From: JANWYT01 sp034437555
GTDB lineage: Bacteria > Chloroflexota > Anaerolineae > Aggregatilineales > Phototrophicaceae
Direction of reading: 5' to 3'
Assembly: GCA_034437555.1 (NCBI GenBank)
Contig: DAOTTQ010000037.1
Coordinates: 124,001 to 188,000, forward strand
DNA length: 64,000 bases
Shown: in pieces, positions 52,440 through 61,340 of the stretch
Layout: each line of letters starts with the position of its first letter
Numbering within the stretch: the first letter of the stretch is position 1
Made by a program: the position numbers and the translations under genes
The notes under the pieces: model-generated
What the model was told of the DNA's origin: nothing
The model's database searches: none
What the model saw: the letters and a program-made list of their open reading frames with translations, nothing else

Positions 52440-53120
52440 TTACGAGTTGTAAACGTCTTGTGTGGCACTTTTGGGTGTTTCACGCGGGCGTTCACTATAA
52501 AGCACACCCTTGTAGACCCACACCTTAACGCCAATTTGCCCAAAAGTAGTGAGCGCTTCGGCAGTACCATACTCAAAGTTGGCACGAAAGGTGTTGCGTG
52601 GCACACGACCATCAGACATCCATTCACGGCGTGACATATCAGAACCGCCCAAACGTCCGCTAACTTCAATGCGGATGCCTTCTGCGCCAAGACGCATGGC
52701 TTGGGTAACGGCACGTTTCATGGCACGGCTGTGACCAATACGGCGCACGAGCTGGCTGGCGATGCTTTCCGCCACAAGCGTTGCATCTAAGTCGGGCTTG
52801 TCTATTTCTGTCACTTCTACTTTGACAGTTTTGCCCGTCATGCTTTCTAGGGTGGTACGTAGCTTCTTCACTTCATCACCCTTGCGCCCGATAATAAGAC
52901 CGGGGCGAACAGTGTGAATGTTGATGCTGACCACATTCGGTTGACGTTCAATCTCGATCCGAGAAACGCCCGCTTGTGTATGCTCTTTTTTAACGAATTT
53001 ACGTAAGGCTAAATCTTCATGAAGCAACTCTACGTATTTTTCGCCTTCGGCATACCAGCGTGCATCCCAGTCACGATTGACCTTGAGGCGTATCCCTATC
53101 GGGTGTACTTTACGACCCAT
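52440..53120 (-). CDS. rpsC: 30S ribosomal protein S3
   Basis: A 226-residue S3 (uS3) with MGRKVHPIGIRLKVNRDWDA, the KH-domain loop PGLIIGRKGDEVKKLRTTLE and the C-terminal RREWMSDGRVPRNTFRANFE and GVKVWVYKGVLY segments at the mRNA entry site. Confidence 0.97.
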   Translation of the reverse strand: MGRKVHPIGIRLKVNRDWDARWYAEGEKYVELLHEDLALRKFVKKEHTQAGVSRIEIERQPNVVSINIHTVRPGLIIGRKGDEVKKLRTTLESMTGKTVKVEVTEIDKPDLDATLVAESIASQLVRRIGHSRAMKRAVTQAMRLGAEGIRIEVSGRLGGSDMSRREWMSDGRVPRNTFRANFEYGTAEALTTFGQIGVKVWVYKGVLYSERPRETPKSATQDVYNS

Positions 53121-53138
53121 ATCTCTTACCTATCTCCC

Positions 53139-53471
53139 TTATTGCTCCGCTAGGACAACCCACAGGTGGGACTGACGCTTAACACGGGGCTTATATCGAC
53201 CACGCGCACCTGCCTTAAACCGTTTCAGACGAGGTCCCTCGCCTGCCCAAATCTGACCAATCTTCAAAGTGCGACGACTGAGTTCAAAGTTGTTTTCGGC
53301 ATTGGCTACTGCGCTTGCCACCGTCTTTTGGACGAGCTGCGCGCCCTTTTGGGGCATAAATTGCAACACGACCAACGCTTCTTCTACGTCCATCCCGCGC
53401 ACTTGGTCACAAACCAACGCGAGCTTTTGGGAAGAGATAGGCAAGTAGCGCGTAATAGCTTTTACTTCCAT
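53139..53471 (-). CDS. rplV: 50S ribosomal protein L22
   Basis: A 110-residue L22 (uL22) with YLPISSQKLALVCDQVRGMD, VEEALVVLQFMPQKGAQLV, the exit-tunnel hairpin region GEGPRLKRFKAGARGRYKP and KRQSHLWVVL. Confidence 0.96.
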   Translation of the reverse strand: MEVKAITRYLPISSQKLALVCDQVRGMDVEEALVVLQFMPQKGAQLVQKTVASAVANAENNFELSRRTLKIGQIWAGEGPRLKRFKAGARGRYKPRVKRQSHLWVVLAEQ

Positions 53472-53483
53472 GGTTCTCTCCCT

Positions 53484-53759
53484 TTACTTCTTCTTCTTCT
53501 TTTCAGCCAAGTGACCGCGGAACCCACGTGTGGGCGCAAATTCACCTAGCTTATGACCCACCATGTTCTCGGTTACATAAATCGGAACATGTTGTTTCCC
53601 ATTATGGACAGCAATTGTGTGACCCACCATCTGGGGAAAGATGGTGCTGGCACGGCTCCATGTACGAATCACGGTGCGTTTGCTGGTTTCGTTCATCTTC
53701 TCTACTTTAGCGAGAAGTTTGGGTGCAATAAATGGACCCTTCTTAAGTGAACGTGACAT
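53484..53759 (-). CDS. rpsS: 30S ribosomal protein S19
   Basis: A 91-residue S19 (uS19) with MSRSLKKGPFIAPKLLAKVE, the IRTWSRASTIFPQMVGHTIA loop and HKLGEFAPTRGFRGHLAEKK. Confidence 0.97.
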   Translation of the reverse strand: MSRSLKKGPFIAPKLLAKVEKMNETSKRTVIRTWSRASTIFPQMVGHTIAVHNGKQHVPIYVTENMVGHKLGEFAPTRGFRGHLAEKKKKK

Positions 53760-53777
53760 CTTTTACATTCTCCCTAA

Positions 53778-54617
53778 CTACGCCCGACCACGCGAAGAGC
53801 GACGGCGGATGATAAACCGATTGGAGCGTTTGTTGGTGCGCGTTAGCACGCCCAAAGCAGGCTTACCCCAAGGAGTTTTTGGCGACTTCATACCAATACC
53901 GCTACGACCTTCACCACCACCATGGGGATGGCTATTAGGATCCATGGCGATACCACGTACAGCAGGTCTCCAACCAAGCCAGCGAGAACGCCCCGCTTTA
54001 CCAATCTTAACGTTACCATGTTCGGCGTTGCCTACCTGACCAATGGTTGCCATGCAACGTTCATGTACATAACGCATTTCGCCACTAGGCAAGCGTAGGG
54101 CGGCATAAACGCCTTCCTTCGCCAATACTTGTGCGCTTACGCCTGCAGAACGAGCCATTTGACCACCCTTGCCGGGCTTTAGCTCTACGTTGTGAACCAA
54201 CGTACCTACTGGAATATCACGGATAGCAAGGGCATTACCAGGGCGAAGTTCGGCTTTTGCGCCATTCCCTAGTTTGTCACCCACTTTTACACCCAAAGGC
54301 GCAATGATATAACGCTTTTCGCCATCTTCATATTGCACTAAAGCAATACGAGAAGAACGGTTAGGGTCATATTCAATGGCAATGACTTCGGCACGCACAT
54401 CAAACTTATTACGCTTGAAGTCGATAATACGATAACGGCGGCGGTGTCCACCACCACGATGGCGCACTGTAATGCGACCCGTGTTGTTACGACCGCCGGA
54501 TTTCCGTAACGCAACGGTTAGGCTACGTTCTGGCTTGCTCTTGGTAATTTCCTCAAAGGTATACCCCGTCATGCCACGGCGACCCGCCGATGTGGGGTTG
54601 TATGCTTTAATCGGCAT
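53778..54617 (-). CDS. rplB: 50S ribosomal protein L2
   Basis: A 279-residue L2 (uL2) with GRNNTGRITVRHRGGGHRRR, AALRLPSGEMRYVHERCMAT and the peptidyl-transferase-centre loop AMDPNSHPHGGGEGRSGIGM containing the conserved His. Confidence 0.98.
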   Translation of the reverse strand: MPIKAYNPTSAGRRGMTGYTFEEITKSKPERSLTVALRKSGGRNNTGRITVRHRGGGHRRRYRIIDFKRNKFDVRAEVIAIEYDPNRSSRIALVQYEDGEKRYIIAPLGVKVGDKLGNGAKAELRPGNALAIRDIPVGTLVHNVELKPGKGGQMARSAGVSAQVLAKEGVYAALRLPSGEMRYVHERCMATIGQVGNAEHGNVKIGKAGRSRWLGWRPAVRGIAMDPNSHPHGGGEGRSGIGMKSPKTPWGKPALGVLTRTNKRSNRFIIRRRSSRGRA

Positions 54618-54628
54618 CGTCAGTCTCC

Positions 54629-54931
54629 CTAGACGTTGAACAATTCAATTTGTTCACCCTCAACGAGCGTGACGATGGCTTTCTTCCATTGACGTGAGCG
54701 CAAGAAATACTTACGACCACGACGACCACGCTTTGCGGGCATCACCATTGTACGTACTTTGACAACCTTATCGGCTTTGTCAAATACCAGTTCAACAGCA
54801 TCTTTAATTTGAATCTTGTTTGCTTTAGGTGCCACTTCAAACACATACTGTGCCAGACCATCCATCATAACGTTGGTCTTTTCTGTTACCACAGGACGGC
54901 GAATGACATCATAAGGGTGGAGTTCAGGCAT
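54629..54931 (-). CDS. rplW: 50S ribosomal protein L23
   Basis: A 100-residue L23 (uL23) with HPYDVIRRPVVTEKTNVMMD, VFEVAPKANKIQIKDAVELV and the basic loop PAKRGRRGRKYFLRSRQWKK. ATG 54931 lies inside the end of rplD (8-nt overlap) with AAGGAGAG 8 nt upstream. Confidence 0.96.
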   Translation of the reverse strand: MPELHPYDVIRRPVVTEKTNVMMDGLAQYVFEVAPKANKIQIKDAVELVFDKADKVVKVRTMVMPAKRGRRGRKYFLRSRQWKKAIVTLVEGEQIELFNV

Positions 54932-55565
54932 TGTTCTTGCTCTCCTTACCCCAAACTTTGGTAATGAAATCGAGCGCATCGAGCGGGACAATGACCTTGT
55001 TAAATTGAAGCAGGTCACGGATGTTGAGGTAATTTACCAGCAAGCCGCGTGCTTTCGGAAGGTTGCTTACGCTACGTTGCACATTGACATTGCCATGTGT
55101 AAACAGAACAAGGGCGTTTTCGCCACCCGTTAAATTGGCAATGACTTCTTTCATCAGCTTTGTCTTGGGGTGATCTAAAACCAATTTATCCACAAATACA
55201 AGCTGGTTATCACGCGCCAACGCACTAAGTACGCTACGAATCGCCCCTTGGCGCATTTTACGGGGCATACTCTTGGTATAATCACGCGGTTTTGGACCAT
55301 GAGCCTTACCACCACCGACAAAAATTGGGGCATTACGTGACCCATGGCGGGCGTTACCCGTGCCTTTTTGGCGGTATACTTTGGCTTTTGTACGGTCTAC
55401 TTGACCACGTGTTAGGGTGGAGTGAGTCCCCTGCCGTGCGTTCGCCATTTGACGAACATAGGCTTGGTGCATCAAACCCACGTTAATTGTTGCTTCAAAT
55501 ACATCTGACGGCAGGCTAATTTTCTTAATTTCCGTGCCGTTCATGTCTAATACTGATACGTCCAT
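54924..55565 (-). CDS. rplD: 50S ribosomal protein L4
   Basis: A 213-residue L4 (uL4) with the tunnel-loop segment RQKGTGNARHGSRNAPIFVG, AHGPKPRDYTKSMPRKMRQG and VLFTHGNVNVQRSVSNLPKA. L4 autoregulates the S10 operon in E. coli; a hairpin before rplC could be relevant. ATG 55565 has AAGGAG 6 nt upstream. Confidence 0.96.
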   Translation of the reverse strand: MDVSVLDMNGTEIKKISLPSDVFEATINVGLMHQAYVRQMANARQGTHSTLTRGQVDRTKAKVYRQKGTGNARHGSRNAPIFVGGGKAHGPKPRDYTKSMPRKMRQGAIRSVLSALARDNQLVFVDKLVLDHPKTKLMKEVIANLTGGENALVLFTHGNVNVQRSVSNLPKARGLLVNYLNIRDLLQFNKVIVPLDALDFITKVWGKESKNNA

Positions 55566-55590
55566 CGTTGTCTCCTTGCTCACCACGCGC

Positions 55591-56241
55591 CTACTTTTGC
55601 TTCGCTTGCTTGCGCGTCGAAGGCTTAATGACTACAATGCCACCATTAGCACCTGGAACAGAGCCTTTGATAGCGAGCAAGTTCTTCTCAGCATCCACAA
55701 CGACCACCTCAAGGTTTTGCATGGTCACACGGTCATTGCCCATGCGTCCACCCATGCGTTTGCCCTTTAGGGTACGTCCGGGATACGCGCACATGCCGAT
55801 AGAGCCGGGAGCGCGTTCACGGTCAGATTGACCATGGGTCTTGGGTTGACGATGAAAGCCATGACGCTTGATCGTCCCTGCAAAACCACGCCCTTTGCTT
55901 ATGCCAACAACGTCCACAGCCTCGCCTTTTTCAAAGACATCTGCCTTAATTTCCGCGCCTTCTTCAAGGTCAACGGCTTCTTCTTGCTTTAAGCGAAACT
56001 CACGGAGTACGCGCAAAGCGGGCAGGCTCTTCTTATTCAAATGTCCGAGTTGTGGCTTTGTTAGCCTCGAAGGCTTTGTTTCTTCAAAGCCCAGTTGCAC
56101 AGACGCATAACCATCACGGTCTGCCGTGCGTATTTGTGTTACATAGCAAGGACCAGCCTCAATGACGGTCACGGCAATTGCATTGCCCTTTTCGTCAAAG
56201 ACTTGCGTCATCCCTACTTTTCTACCAATCATGCCTTTCAT
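55591..56241 (-). CDS. rplC: 50S ribosomal protein L3
   Basis: A 216-residue L3 (uL3) with MKGMIGRKVGMTQVFDEKGN, AVDVVGISKGRGFAGTIKRH and GMCAYPGRTLKGKRMGGRMG. ATG 56241 is the standard start; a longer frame to 56310 runs through a hairpin and is rejected. Confidence 0.97.
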   Translation of the reverse strand: MKGMIGRKVGMTQVFDEKGNAIAVTVIEAGPCYVTQIRTADRDGYASVQLGFEETKPSRLTKPQLGHLNKKSLPALRVLREFRLKQEEAVDLEEGAEIKADVFEKGEAVDVVGISKGRGFAGTIKRHGFHRQPKTHGQSDRERAPGSIGMCAYPGRTLKGKRMGGRMGNDRVTMQNLEVVVVDAEKNLLAIKGSVPGANGGIVVIKPSTRKQAKQK

Positions 56242-56258
56242 GATTCCTTCAGCCTCCA

Positions 56259-56303
56259 GAGGGGGGTTAGGCGCAAAAAAATAGCGCGGGTCTAGTTCCC
56301 CTC
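56259..56303 (-). promoter_or_regulatory. G/C-rich hairpin in the rpsJ-rplC gap
   Basis: GAGGGG (56298-56303 side) can pair with CCCCTC (56259 side), with an inner GCGC/GCGC pair and a U-rich loop. It lies about 18 nt before rplC in a 127-nt gap. Confidence 0.4.
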
Positions 56304-56368
56304 CCCACACAACTTTACCAGTAAACGATACGATTCATGGGTTGCCGTTTGTATTACATTAACGGACG

Positions 56369-56680
56369 TTAGATTTTAATCTCGATGTCAACACCTGCGG
56401 GGAGATTAAGGCGCATAAGCGTGTCGATGGTTTTGCTATCTGGGTCAAGCACATCAATCAGGCGTTTATGCGTGCGAATCTCAAAGTGTTCGTGCGAGTC
56501 TTTATCAATGAACGTTGAACGGCGTATTGTAAACCGTTCTAGCCGTGTTGGCAAGGGTACAGGTCCCACGACACGCGCACCAGTGCGCTCGGCAGTCTCT
56601 ACAATGCGTTGTGCCGATTGGTCTAGCACCCGATGGTCATATCCTCTTAAACGGATACGGATTTTGTTTTTAACTGCCAT
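56369..56680 (-). CDS. rpsJ: 30S ribosomal protein S10
   Basis: A 103-residue S10 (uS10) with KIRIRLRGYDHRVLDQSAQR, GPVPLPTRLERFTIRRSTFI and the C-terminal LNLPAGVDIEIKI. In NusG/NusE-type antitermination S10 is also NusE. It is separated from tuf by a strong hairpin. Confidence 0.97.
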   Translation of the reverse strand: MAVKNKIRIRLRGYDHRVLDQSAQRIVETAERTGARVVGPVPLPTRLERFTIRRSTFIDKDSHEHFEIRTHKRLIDVLDPDSKTIDTLMRLNLPAGVDIEIKI

Positions 56681-56717
56681 TTCGTCTGTTCCTCTAGGTT
56701 TCTTTTTCAGTGTGAAA

Positions 56718-56764
56718 GCCCCCCTCTTGCTTGCATGGGAAAGAACCTTGCAAGTGAGGGGGGC
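56718..56764 (-). terminator. Strong GC-rich hairpin between tuf and rpsJ
   Basis: GCCCCCCTC pairs with GAGGGGGGC (9 bp), and inner TTGCA/TGCAA pairs extend it. On the minus strand CTTTCACACT follows, a weak U-tract. It may be a partial terminator that lowers S10-operon expression relative to tuf. Confidence 0.6.
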
Positions 56765-56779
56765 GTTTCGTCACGTCAA

Positions 56780-57979
56780 TTAGTCAAGAATTTCAGTGAT
56801 GATGCCTGCACCAACGGTCAAGCCACCTTCGCGGATAGCGAATTTGGAGCCTTTTTCAATGGCAACAGGAATAATCAATTCCACTTCAAAGCCTACGTTA
56901 TCACCAGGAACAACCATTTGCACAGTATCGGGCAAGCTGATGGTGCCGGTCACATCCATAGTGCGGATGTAGAATTGTGGGCGATACCCTGTGGTGAAGG
57001 GCTTTTGGCGACCGCCTTCTTCCTTCTTGAGGATGTAGACTTCGCACTTAAACTTCTTGTGAGGCTTGATGCTCTTAGGAGCAGCCAATACCATACCGCG
57101 TTCCACTTCTTCACGGGTTGTACCACGAAGGAGGATACCGGCGTTGTCGCCTGCAACCGCAGAGTCAAGTTCCTTGTGGAACATTTCGATGCCGGTGACG
57201 ATGGTCTTTAGAACGGTTTCACGCAAGCCAACGATTTCAATTTCTTGACCCTTGTTCAGCGTACCGCGGTCAACACGACCCGTAACCACTGTACCACGAC
57301 CCTTGATGCTGAAAACGTCTTCTACGGACATCAAGAAGGGTTTCTCGATTTCGCGGACAGGGTCAGGAATCCAGCTGTCTACTGCGTTCATTAGCTCAAC
57401 AATACATTGGTATTCAGGAGCCTTGGGGTCTACACTAGTGCTTTCTGTTACCTTAACAGCAGAACCCATTACGATAGGGGTATCTGCGCTAAAGTTGTAG
57501 CTTTCTAGCAATTCAGACAATTCCATCTTCACCAGTTCGATGAGTTCGGCATCATCCATTTGGTCAATTTTGTTCAAAAAGACCACCATTGCAGGCACGT
57601 TTACTTGGCGAGCCAAAAGAACGTGTTCGCGGGTTTGGGGCATAGGACCATCCGGTGCGCTTACGACCAAGATTGCGCCGTCCATTTGGGCAGCACCGGT
57701 AATCATGTTCTTGATATAGTCACGGTGACCGGGACAGTCTACGTGGGCATAGTGACGTTTGTCAGTTTCATATTCCACGTGGCGGATGTTGATCGTAATG
57801 CCACGAGCGCGTTCTTCAGGCGCGTTGTCAATGTCTTCGTAGTTCATTTTTTGAGCTTGACCCTTCAAACCCAACACTTTCGTGATGGCGGCGGTCAAGG
57901 TTGTCTTACCGTGGTCAACGTGACCGATTGTCCCAATGTTTACATGGGGTTTGCTACGCTCGAACTTAGCTTTAGCCAT
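56780..57979 (-). CDS. tuf: Elongation factor Tu
   Basis: A 399-residue GTPase that brings aminoacyl-tRNA to the ribosome. G1 is GHVDHGKTTLT, switch I RARGITINIRHVEYET, G3 DCPGHRDYIKNM, G4 LNKIDQMDDAE. Domains 2 and 3 follow to VGAGIITEILD. The P-loop and His of DCPGH are intact. It follows fusA by 68 nt, which includes a small hairpin (58023-58038). Only one tuf copy is in this window. Confidence 0.98.
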   Translation of the reverse strand: MAKAKFERSKPHVNIGTIGHVDHGKTTLTAAITKVLGLKGQAQKMNYEDIDNAPEERARGITINIRHVEYETDKRHYAHVDCPGHRDYIKNMITGAAQMDGAILVVSAPDGPMPQTREHVLLARQVNVPAMVVFLNKIDQMDDAELIELVKMELSELLESYNFSADTPIVMGSAVKVTESTSVDPKAPEYQCIVELMNAVDSWIPDPVREIEKPFLMSVEDVFSIKGRGTVVTGRVDRGTLNKGQEIEIVGLRETVLKTIVTGIEMFHKELDSAVAGDNAGILLRGTTREEVERGMVLAAPKSIKPHKKFKCEVYILKKEEGGRQKPFTTGYRPQFYIRTMDVTGTISLPDTVQMVVPGDNVGFEVELIIPVAIEKGSKFAIREGGLTVGAGIITEILD

Positions 57980-58047
57980 TTGCGAATTCCCTCTAAATTT
58001 ATGTCATCTAACGATTGATTGCTGAGACAATCGTCTCAAAACTCTAC

Positions 58048-60147
58048 TTACCGCCCGCCACTGATGACTTCATCAGCGATATTTTTCGGTGCGACAGTAT
58101 ACTTGTCAAATTCCATCGTAAAGTTACCGCGCCCCTGCGTCATGTTACGCAAGTTCGTTGCATACCCAAACATCTCTGCCAATGGCACAGATGCCTTGAT
58201 GGAGGTCGAGCCGGTGCGAGGCTCCATGCCTTCAATAATCCCACGACGGGAGGCAAGGTCGCCAACGATGTTCCCTGTGTATTCGTCAGGAACAACCACT
58301 TCAACGCGCATTGAAGGCTCTAGGATAACAGGTGAAGCGGAGCGAATACCGCTCTTAAACGCAATGGAACCGCAAATCTTGAATGCCATTTCGTTAGAGT
58401 CAACATCGTGCATCGCGCCATCAACCACACGGGCTTTAATACCCACAACAGGATAGCCGGCAATTACGCCACCTTCCATCGCTTCACGTGCGCCCTTTTC
58501 GGCAGCACGTACAAATTCTTTGGTAACCGAACCACCTGAAACCGCATCCACCCAAAGAAGCTCGTTGCCATTCGCTTTTGCGCGTTCTTCATCGCTCATT
58601 GGCGAAAATTCAATCACAACGCGAGCATACATACCGCTACCGCCAGACTGACGCTTAAGCGTTTCGTCCACAGTTTGGGTACGGGTAATGGTTTCACGGT
58701 AAGCCACACGGGGGCGACCTACGGTAGCTTGTACACCATATTCACGCATCAAACGGTCAACCAAGACTTCAAGGTGAAGCTCACCCATGCCCTTGATTTT
58801 GGTTTGACCCAAAGAAGCATCCACTTCAACCTTAAAGGTAGGGTCTTCTTCGGCTAGTTTCTTCAAGCCCAGCGCCATTCTGTCTTGGTCAACTTTTGAG
58901 TTTGGCTCAATCGCGACTTCGATAACGGGTTCGGGGAACTTGATGTTTTCTAGCACAATGGGTGTTCCTTGTTCGCACAAAGTATCCCCAGTGAAGGTTT
59001 CCTTCAAGCCAATAATGGCGGCAATGTCGCCTGCTTGCACTTCGTCCACGTCTTCGCGGCGGTCTGCAAACATACGAAGAATACGTCCAACGCGCTCAGT
59101 GGTGTTCTTTGACGGGTTATAAAGAGTGCTACCCGCACGCAACACACCGCTATAAACGCGGGTAAACGCCAAACGACCATATTTGTCGGAGATAATCTTG
59201 AACACCAAAGCCGACAAAGGTTCGTCGTTACTAGCTTGGCGCACAACAGGTTCATCCGTTTTAGGGTTAAGACCCGTTACCGCAGGAATATCCAACGGAG
59301 AAGGCAAGAAGTCGATGACTGCATCAAGCATCATCTGAACACCCTTGTTCTTCAACGCAGACCCACAGATAATAGGGTGCAATTTGTTTGCAATAGTCCC
59401 CAAACGCAAAGCTTCTTTAAGCTCTTCGTTGTTGATGGGTTCTTCGTTAAGGTACTTTTCAGTGAGAACTTCATCTGCTTCAACGATGCGTTCAATCATG
59501 GTAAGACGGGCTTTTTGGGCGATGTCGGCATAGTGTTCTGGAATAGCAACACGGCTAATATCTACACCCAAATCATCCCCGTAAACGACCAATTCCATCG
59601 CAAAGAGGTCAATAATGCCAGCAAATTCATCACCGCTACCGTAGGGAATTTGAATGCAAACCGGATTCGCTCTCAAGCGGTCAACCATCATTGCAACAGT
59701 ACGTTCAAAGTTCGCGCCAGTTCTGTCCATTTTATTGACAAAACACATACGAGGAACGTTGTATTCTGTTGCTTGGCGCCACACTGTTTCAGACTGAGGT
59801 TCAACACCCGCTACGCTGTCAAATACGGCAATACCGCCGTCTAATACGCGCAAGCTGCGTTGTACTTCAGCGGTAAAGTCCACGTGACCGGGCGTGTCAA
59901 TCACGTTAACTTGATACCCCTTCCAAGAGGCTGTTACTGCTGCTGATGTAATCGTAATCCCACGTTCGCGTTCTTGTTCCATATAATCGGTTGTGGCAGC
60001 CCCATCGTGAACTTCACCGATGCGGTGTACCATGCCGGTATAATACAAAATACGCTCGGTTGTTGTGGTCTTACCCGCGTCGATGTGAGCAATAATACCG
60101 ATATTGCGAACTTTCGTGAGGTCTAACGCCTTCAATACTTTAGCCAT
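58048..60147 (-). CDS. fusA: Elongation factor G
   Basis: A 699-residue translocase GTPase of the ribosome. It starts MAKVLKALDLTKVRNIGIIA, with G1 AHIDAGKTTTTERIL, G3 DTPGHVDFTAEV and G4 VNKMDRTGAN. The domain IV tip region with GGSVTKEFVRAAEKGAREAM is present. ATG 60147 has AAAGG upstream; a longer frame to 60189 would overlap rpsG and is rejected. Confidence 0.98.
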   Translation of the reverse strand: MAKVLKALDLTKVRNIGIIAHIDAGKTTTTERILYYTGMVHRIGEVHDGAATTDYMEQERERGITITSAAVTASWKGYQVNVIDTPGHVDFTAEVQRSLRVLDGGIAVFDSVAGVEPQSETVWRQATEYNVPRMCFVNKMDRTGANFERTVAMMVDRLRANPVCIQIPYGSGDEFAGIIDLFAMELVVYGDDLGVDISRVAIPEHYADIAQKARLTMIERIVEADEVLTEKYLNEEPINNEELKEALRLGTIANKLHPIICGSALKNKGVQMMLDAVIDFLPSPLDIPAVTGLNPKTDEPVVRQASNDEPLSALVFKIISDKYGRLAFTRVYSGVLRAGSTLYNPSKNTTERVGRILRMFADRREDVDEVQAGDIAAIIGLKETFTGDTLCEQGTPIVLENIKFPEPVIEVAIEPNSKVDQDRMALGLKKLAEEDPTFKVEVDASLGQTKIKGMGELHLEVLVDRLMREYGVQATVGRPRVAYRETITRTQTVDETLKRQSGGSGMYARVVIEFSPMSDEERAKANGNELLWVDAVSGGSVTKEFVRAAEKGAREAMEGGVIAGYPVVGIKARVVDGAMHDVDSNEMAFKICGSIAFKSGIRSASPVILEPSMRVEVVVPDEYTGNIVGDLASRRGIIEGMEPRTGSTSIKASVPLAEMFGYATNLRNMTQGRGNFTMEFDKYTVAPKNIADEVISGGR

Positions 60148-60172
60148 GCTGACCTTTATCCAAGAGCAACTA

Positions 60173-60637
60173 TTAACGGAAATGTGCAAAAGCGCGGTTG
60201 GCTTCTGCCATACGATGCGTTTCGTCTTTCTTCTTCACCGATGCGCCTTGACCGGTGGACGCATCCATCAGTTCTGCTGCCAGTTTAGAAGCCATTGTTC
60301 TACCGCTGCGCTTGCGGGCGTTTTGAATAAGCCAACGCATTGCAAGTGTAACACCACGGTAAGAACGAACCTCTACAGGCACTTGATAGGTAGAACCACC
60401 CACACGGCGTGGCTTTACTTCTACAGTGGGTTGCACATTGCGGAGGGCTGTTTCTAGCACTTCCACAGGGTCTTTCTTTGTGCGGTCTTCAATCATGCTC
60501 ATCGCATCATACATAATGCGGAAAGCAGTGCTTTTCTTTCCGCCGTGCATCATGCGGTTCACAATCATCGTGATATGCACGTTGTTGTAGGTTGCATCTG
60601 GCACAACAGGACGTTTAACAGGGCTTTTTCTACGCAT
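60173..60637 (-). CDS. rpsG: 30S ribosomal protein S7
   Basis: A 154-residue S7 (uS7) with RRKSPVKRPVVPDATYNNVH, NRMMHGGKKSTAFRIMYDAM and VRSYRGVTLAMRWLIQNARK. It follows rpsL by 2 nt. Confidence 0.98.
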   Translation of the reverse strand: MRRKSPVKRPVVPDATYNNVHITMIVNRMMHGGKKSTAFRIMYDAMSMIEDRTKKDPVEVLETALRNVQPTVEVKPRRVGGSTYQVPVEVRSYRGVTLAMRWLIQNARKRSGRTMASKLAAELMDASTGQGASVKKKDETHRMAEANRAFAHFR

Positions 60638-60639
60638 TC

Positions 60640-61092
60640 CTACTTCTTACCTTTCACTGGTGCTGCTGCTTGACCGGGTTTTGGACGCTTCGTACCGTAC
60701 TTGCTACGAGCTTGCTTACGTCCGTCAACGCCTGTGGTGTCTAGCGTGCCGCGTACAATGTGATAACGAACACCGGGTAGGTCTTTCACACGACCACCGC
60801 GCACCAGAACAACACTGTGTTCTTGCAAGCGATGACCTTCACCACCGATATAAGCTGTCACTTCGAGACCATTCGACAACCGCACGCGGGCAATCTTACG
60901 AAGTGCCGAGTTTGGTTTCTTTGGTGTCATGGTTCTTACTTGGGTACAAACGCCACGTTTTTGGGGCGCACCTTTGCGACGGCGAGTACGTTTTTGCGCG
61001 AATGCGTTAAACGTAAATTGCAGTGCTGGTGCTTTAGTCTTTCTAACCTTAGGACGACGACCTTTGCGAACCAACTGATTGATGGTTGGCAT
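60640..61092 (-). CDS. rpsL: 30S ribosomal protein S12
   Basis: A 150-residue S12 (uS12), first gene of the cluster. It has MPTINQLVRKGRRPKVRKT, CTQVRTMTPKKPNSALRKIA (the Lys linked to streptomycin resistance is wild type), the EGHRLQEHSVVLVRGGRVKD loop and a C-terminal tail of about 12 residues longer than usual. Confidence 0.98.
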   Translation of the reverse strand: MPTINQLVRKGRRPKVRKTKAPALQFTFNAFAQKRTRRRKGAPQKRGVCTQVRTMTPKKPNSALRKIARVRLSNGLEVTAYIGGEGHRLQEHSVVLVRGGRVKDLPGVRYHIVRGTLDTTGVDGRKQARSKYGTKRPKPGQAAAPVKGKK

Positions 61093-61149
61093 TGAACTCT
61101 CCGCTACAACAACTGATAGAATAAATTTACCTAAAAATAGGCATGCAAA

Positions 61150-61174
61150 CGGGCGTACCTCATCAGAACGCCCG
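61150..61174 (-). promoter_or_regulatory. Leader hairpin of the str operon
   Basis: CGGGCGT pairs with ACGCCCG around an 11-nt loop on the minus strand, followed by TTTGCATGCC and then a TTTTT run. A second small stem CTCGCT/AGCGAG lies just upstream. The pair could form an attenuator. Confidence 0.5.
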
Positions 61175-61283
61175 ATTGTTTTCCTCGCTTAGCGAGACAC
61201 CTGACAACAGGCTCTTTCGCTACACAACTCAATTCGATACAAAATTGCCTTACGTGAGGTTTTTATATCGGGTTAGCGAGGTA

Positions 61284-61313
61284 ATCATATCAGTGAGTGA
61301 CGCGCATTGTCAA
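61284..61313 (-). promoter_or_regulatory. Main promoter of the ribosomal supercluster
   Basis: A perfect TTGACA and TATGAT with an 18-bp spacer and a TG dinucleotide one base before the -10 box. The predicted start site near 61277 gives a leader of about 185 nt before rpsL. Confidence 0.85.
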
Positions 61314-61340
61314 GGTAAATTGGCATAGGGAAGGGAACTG

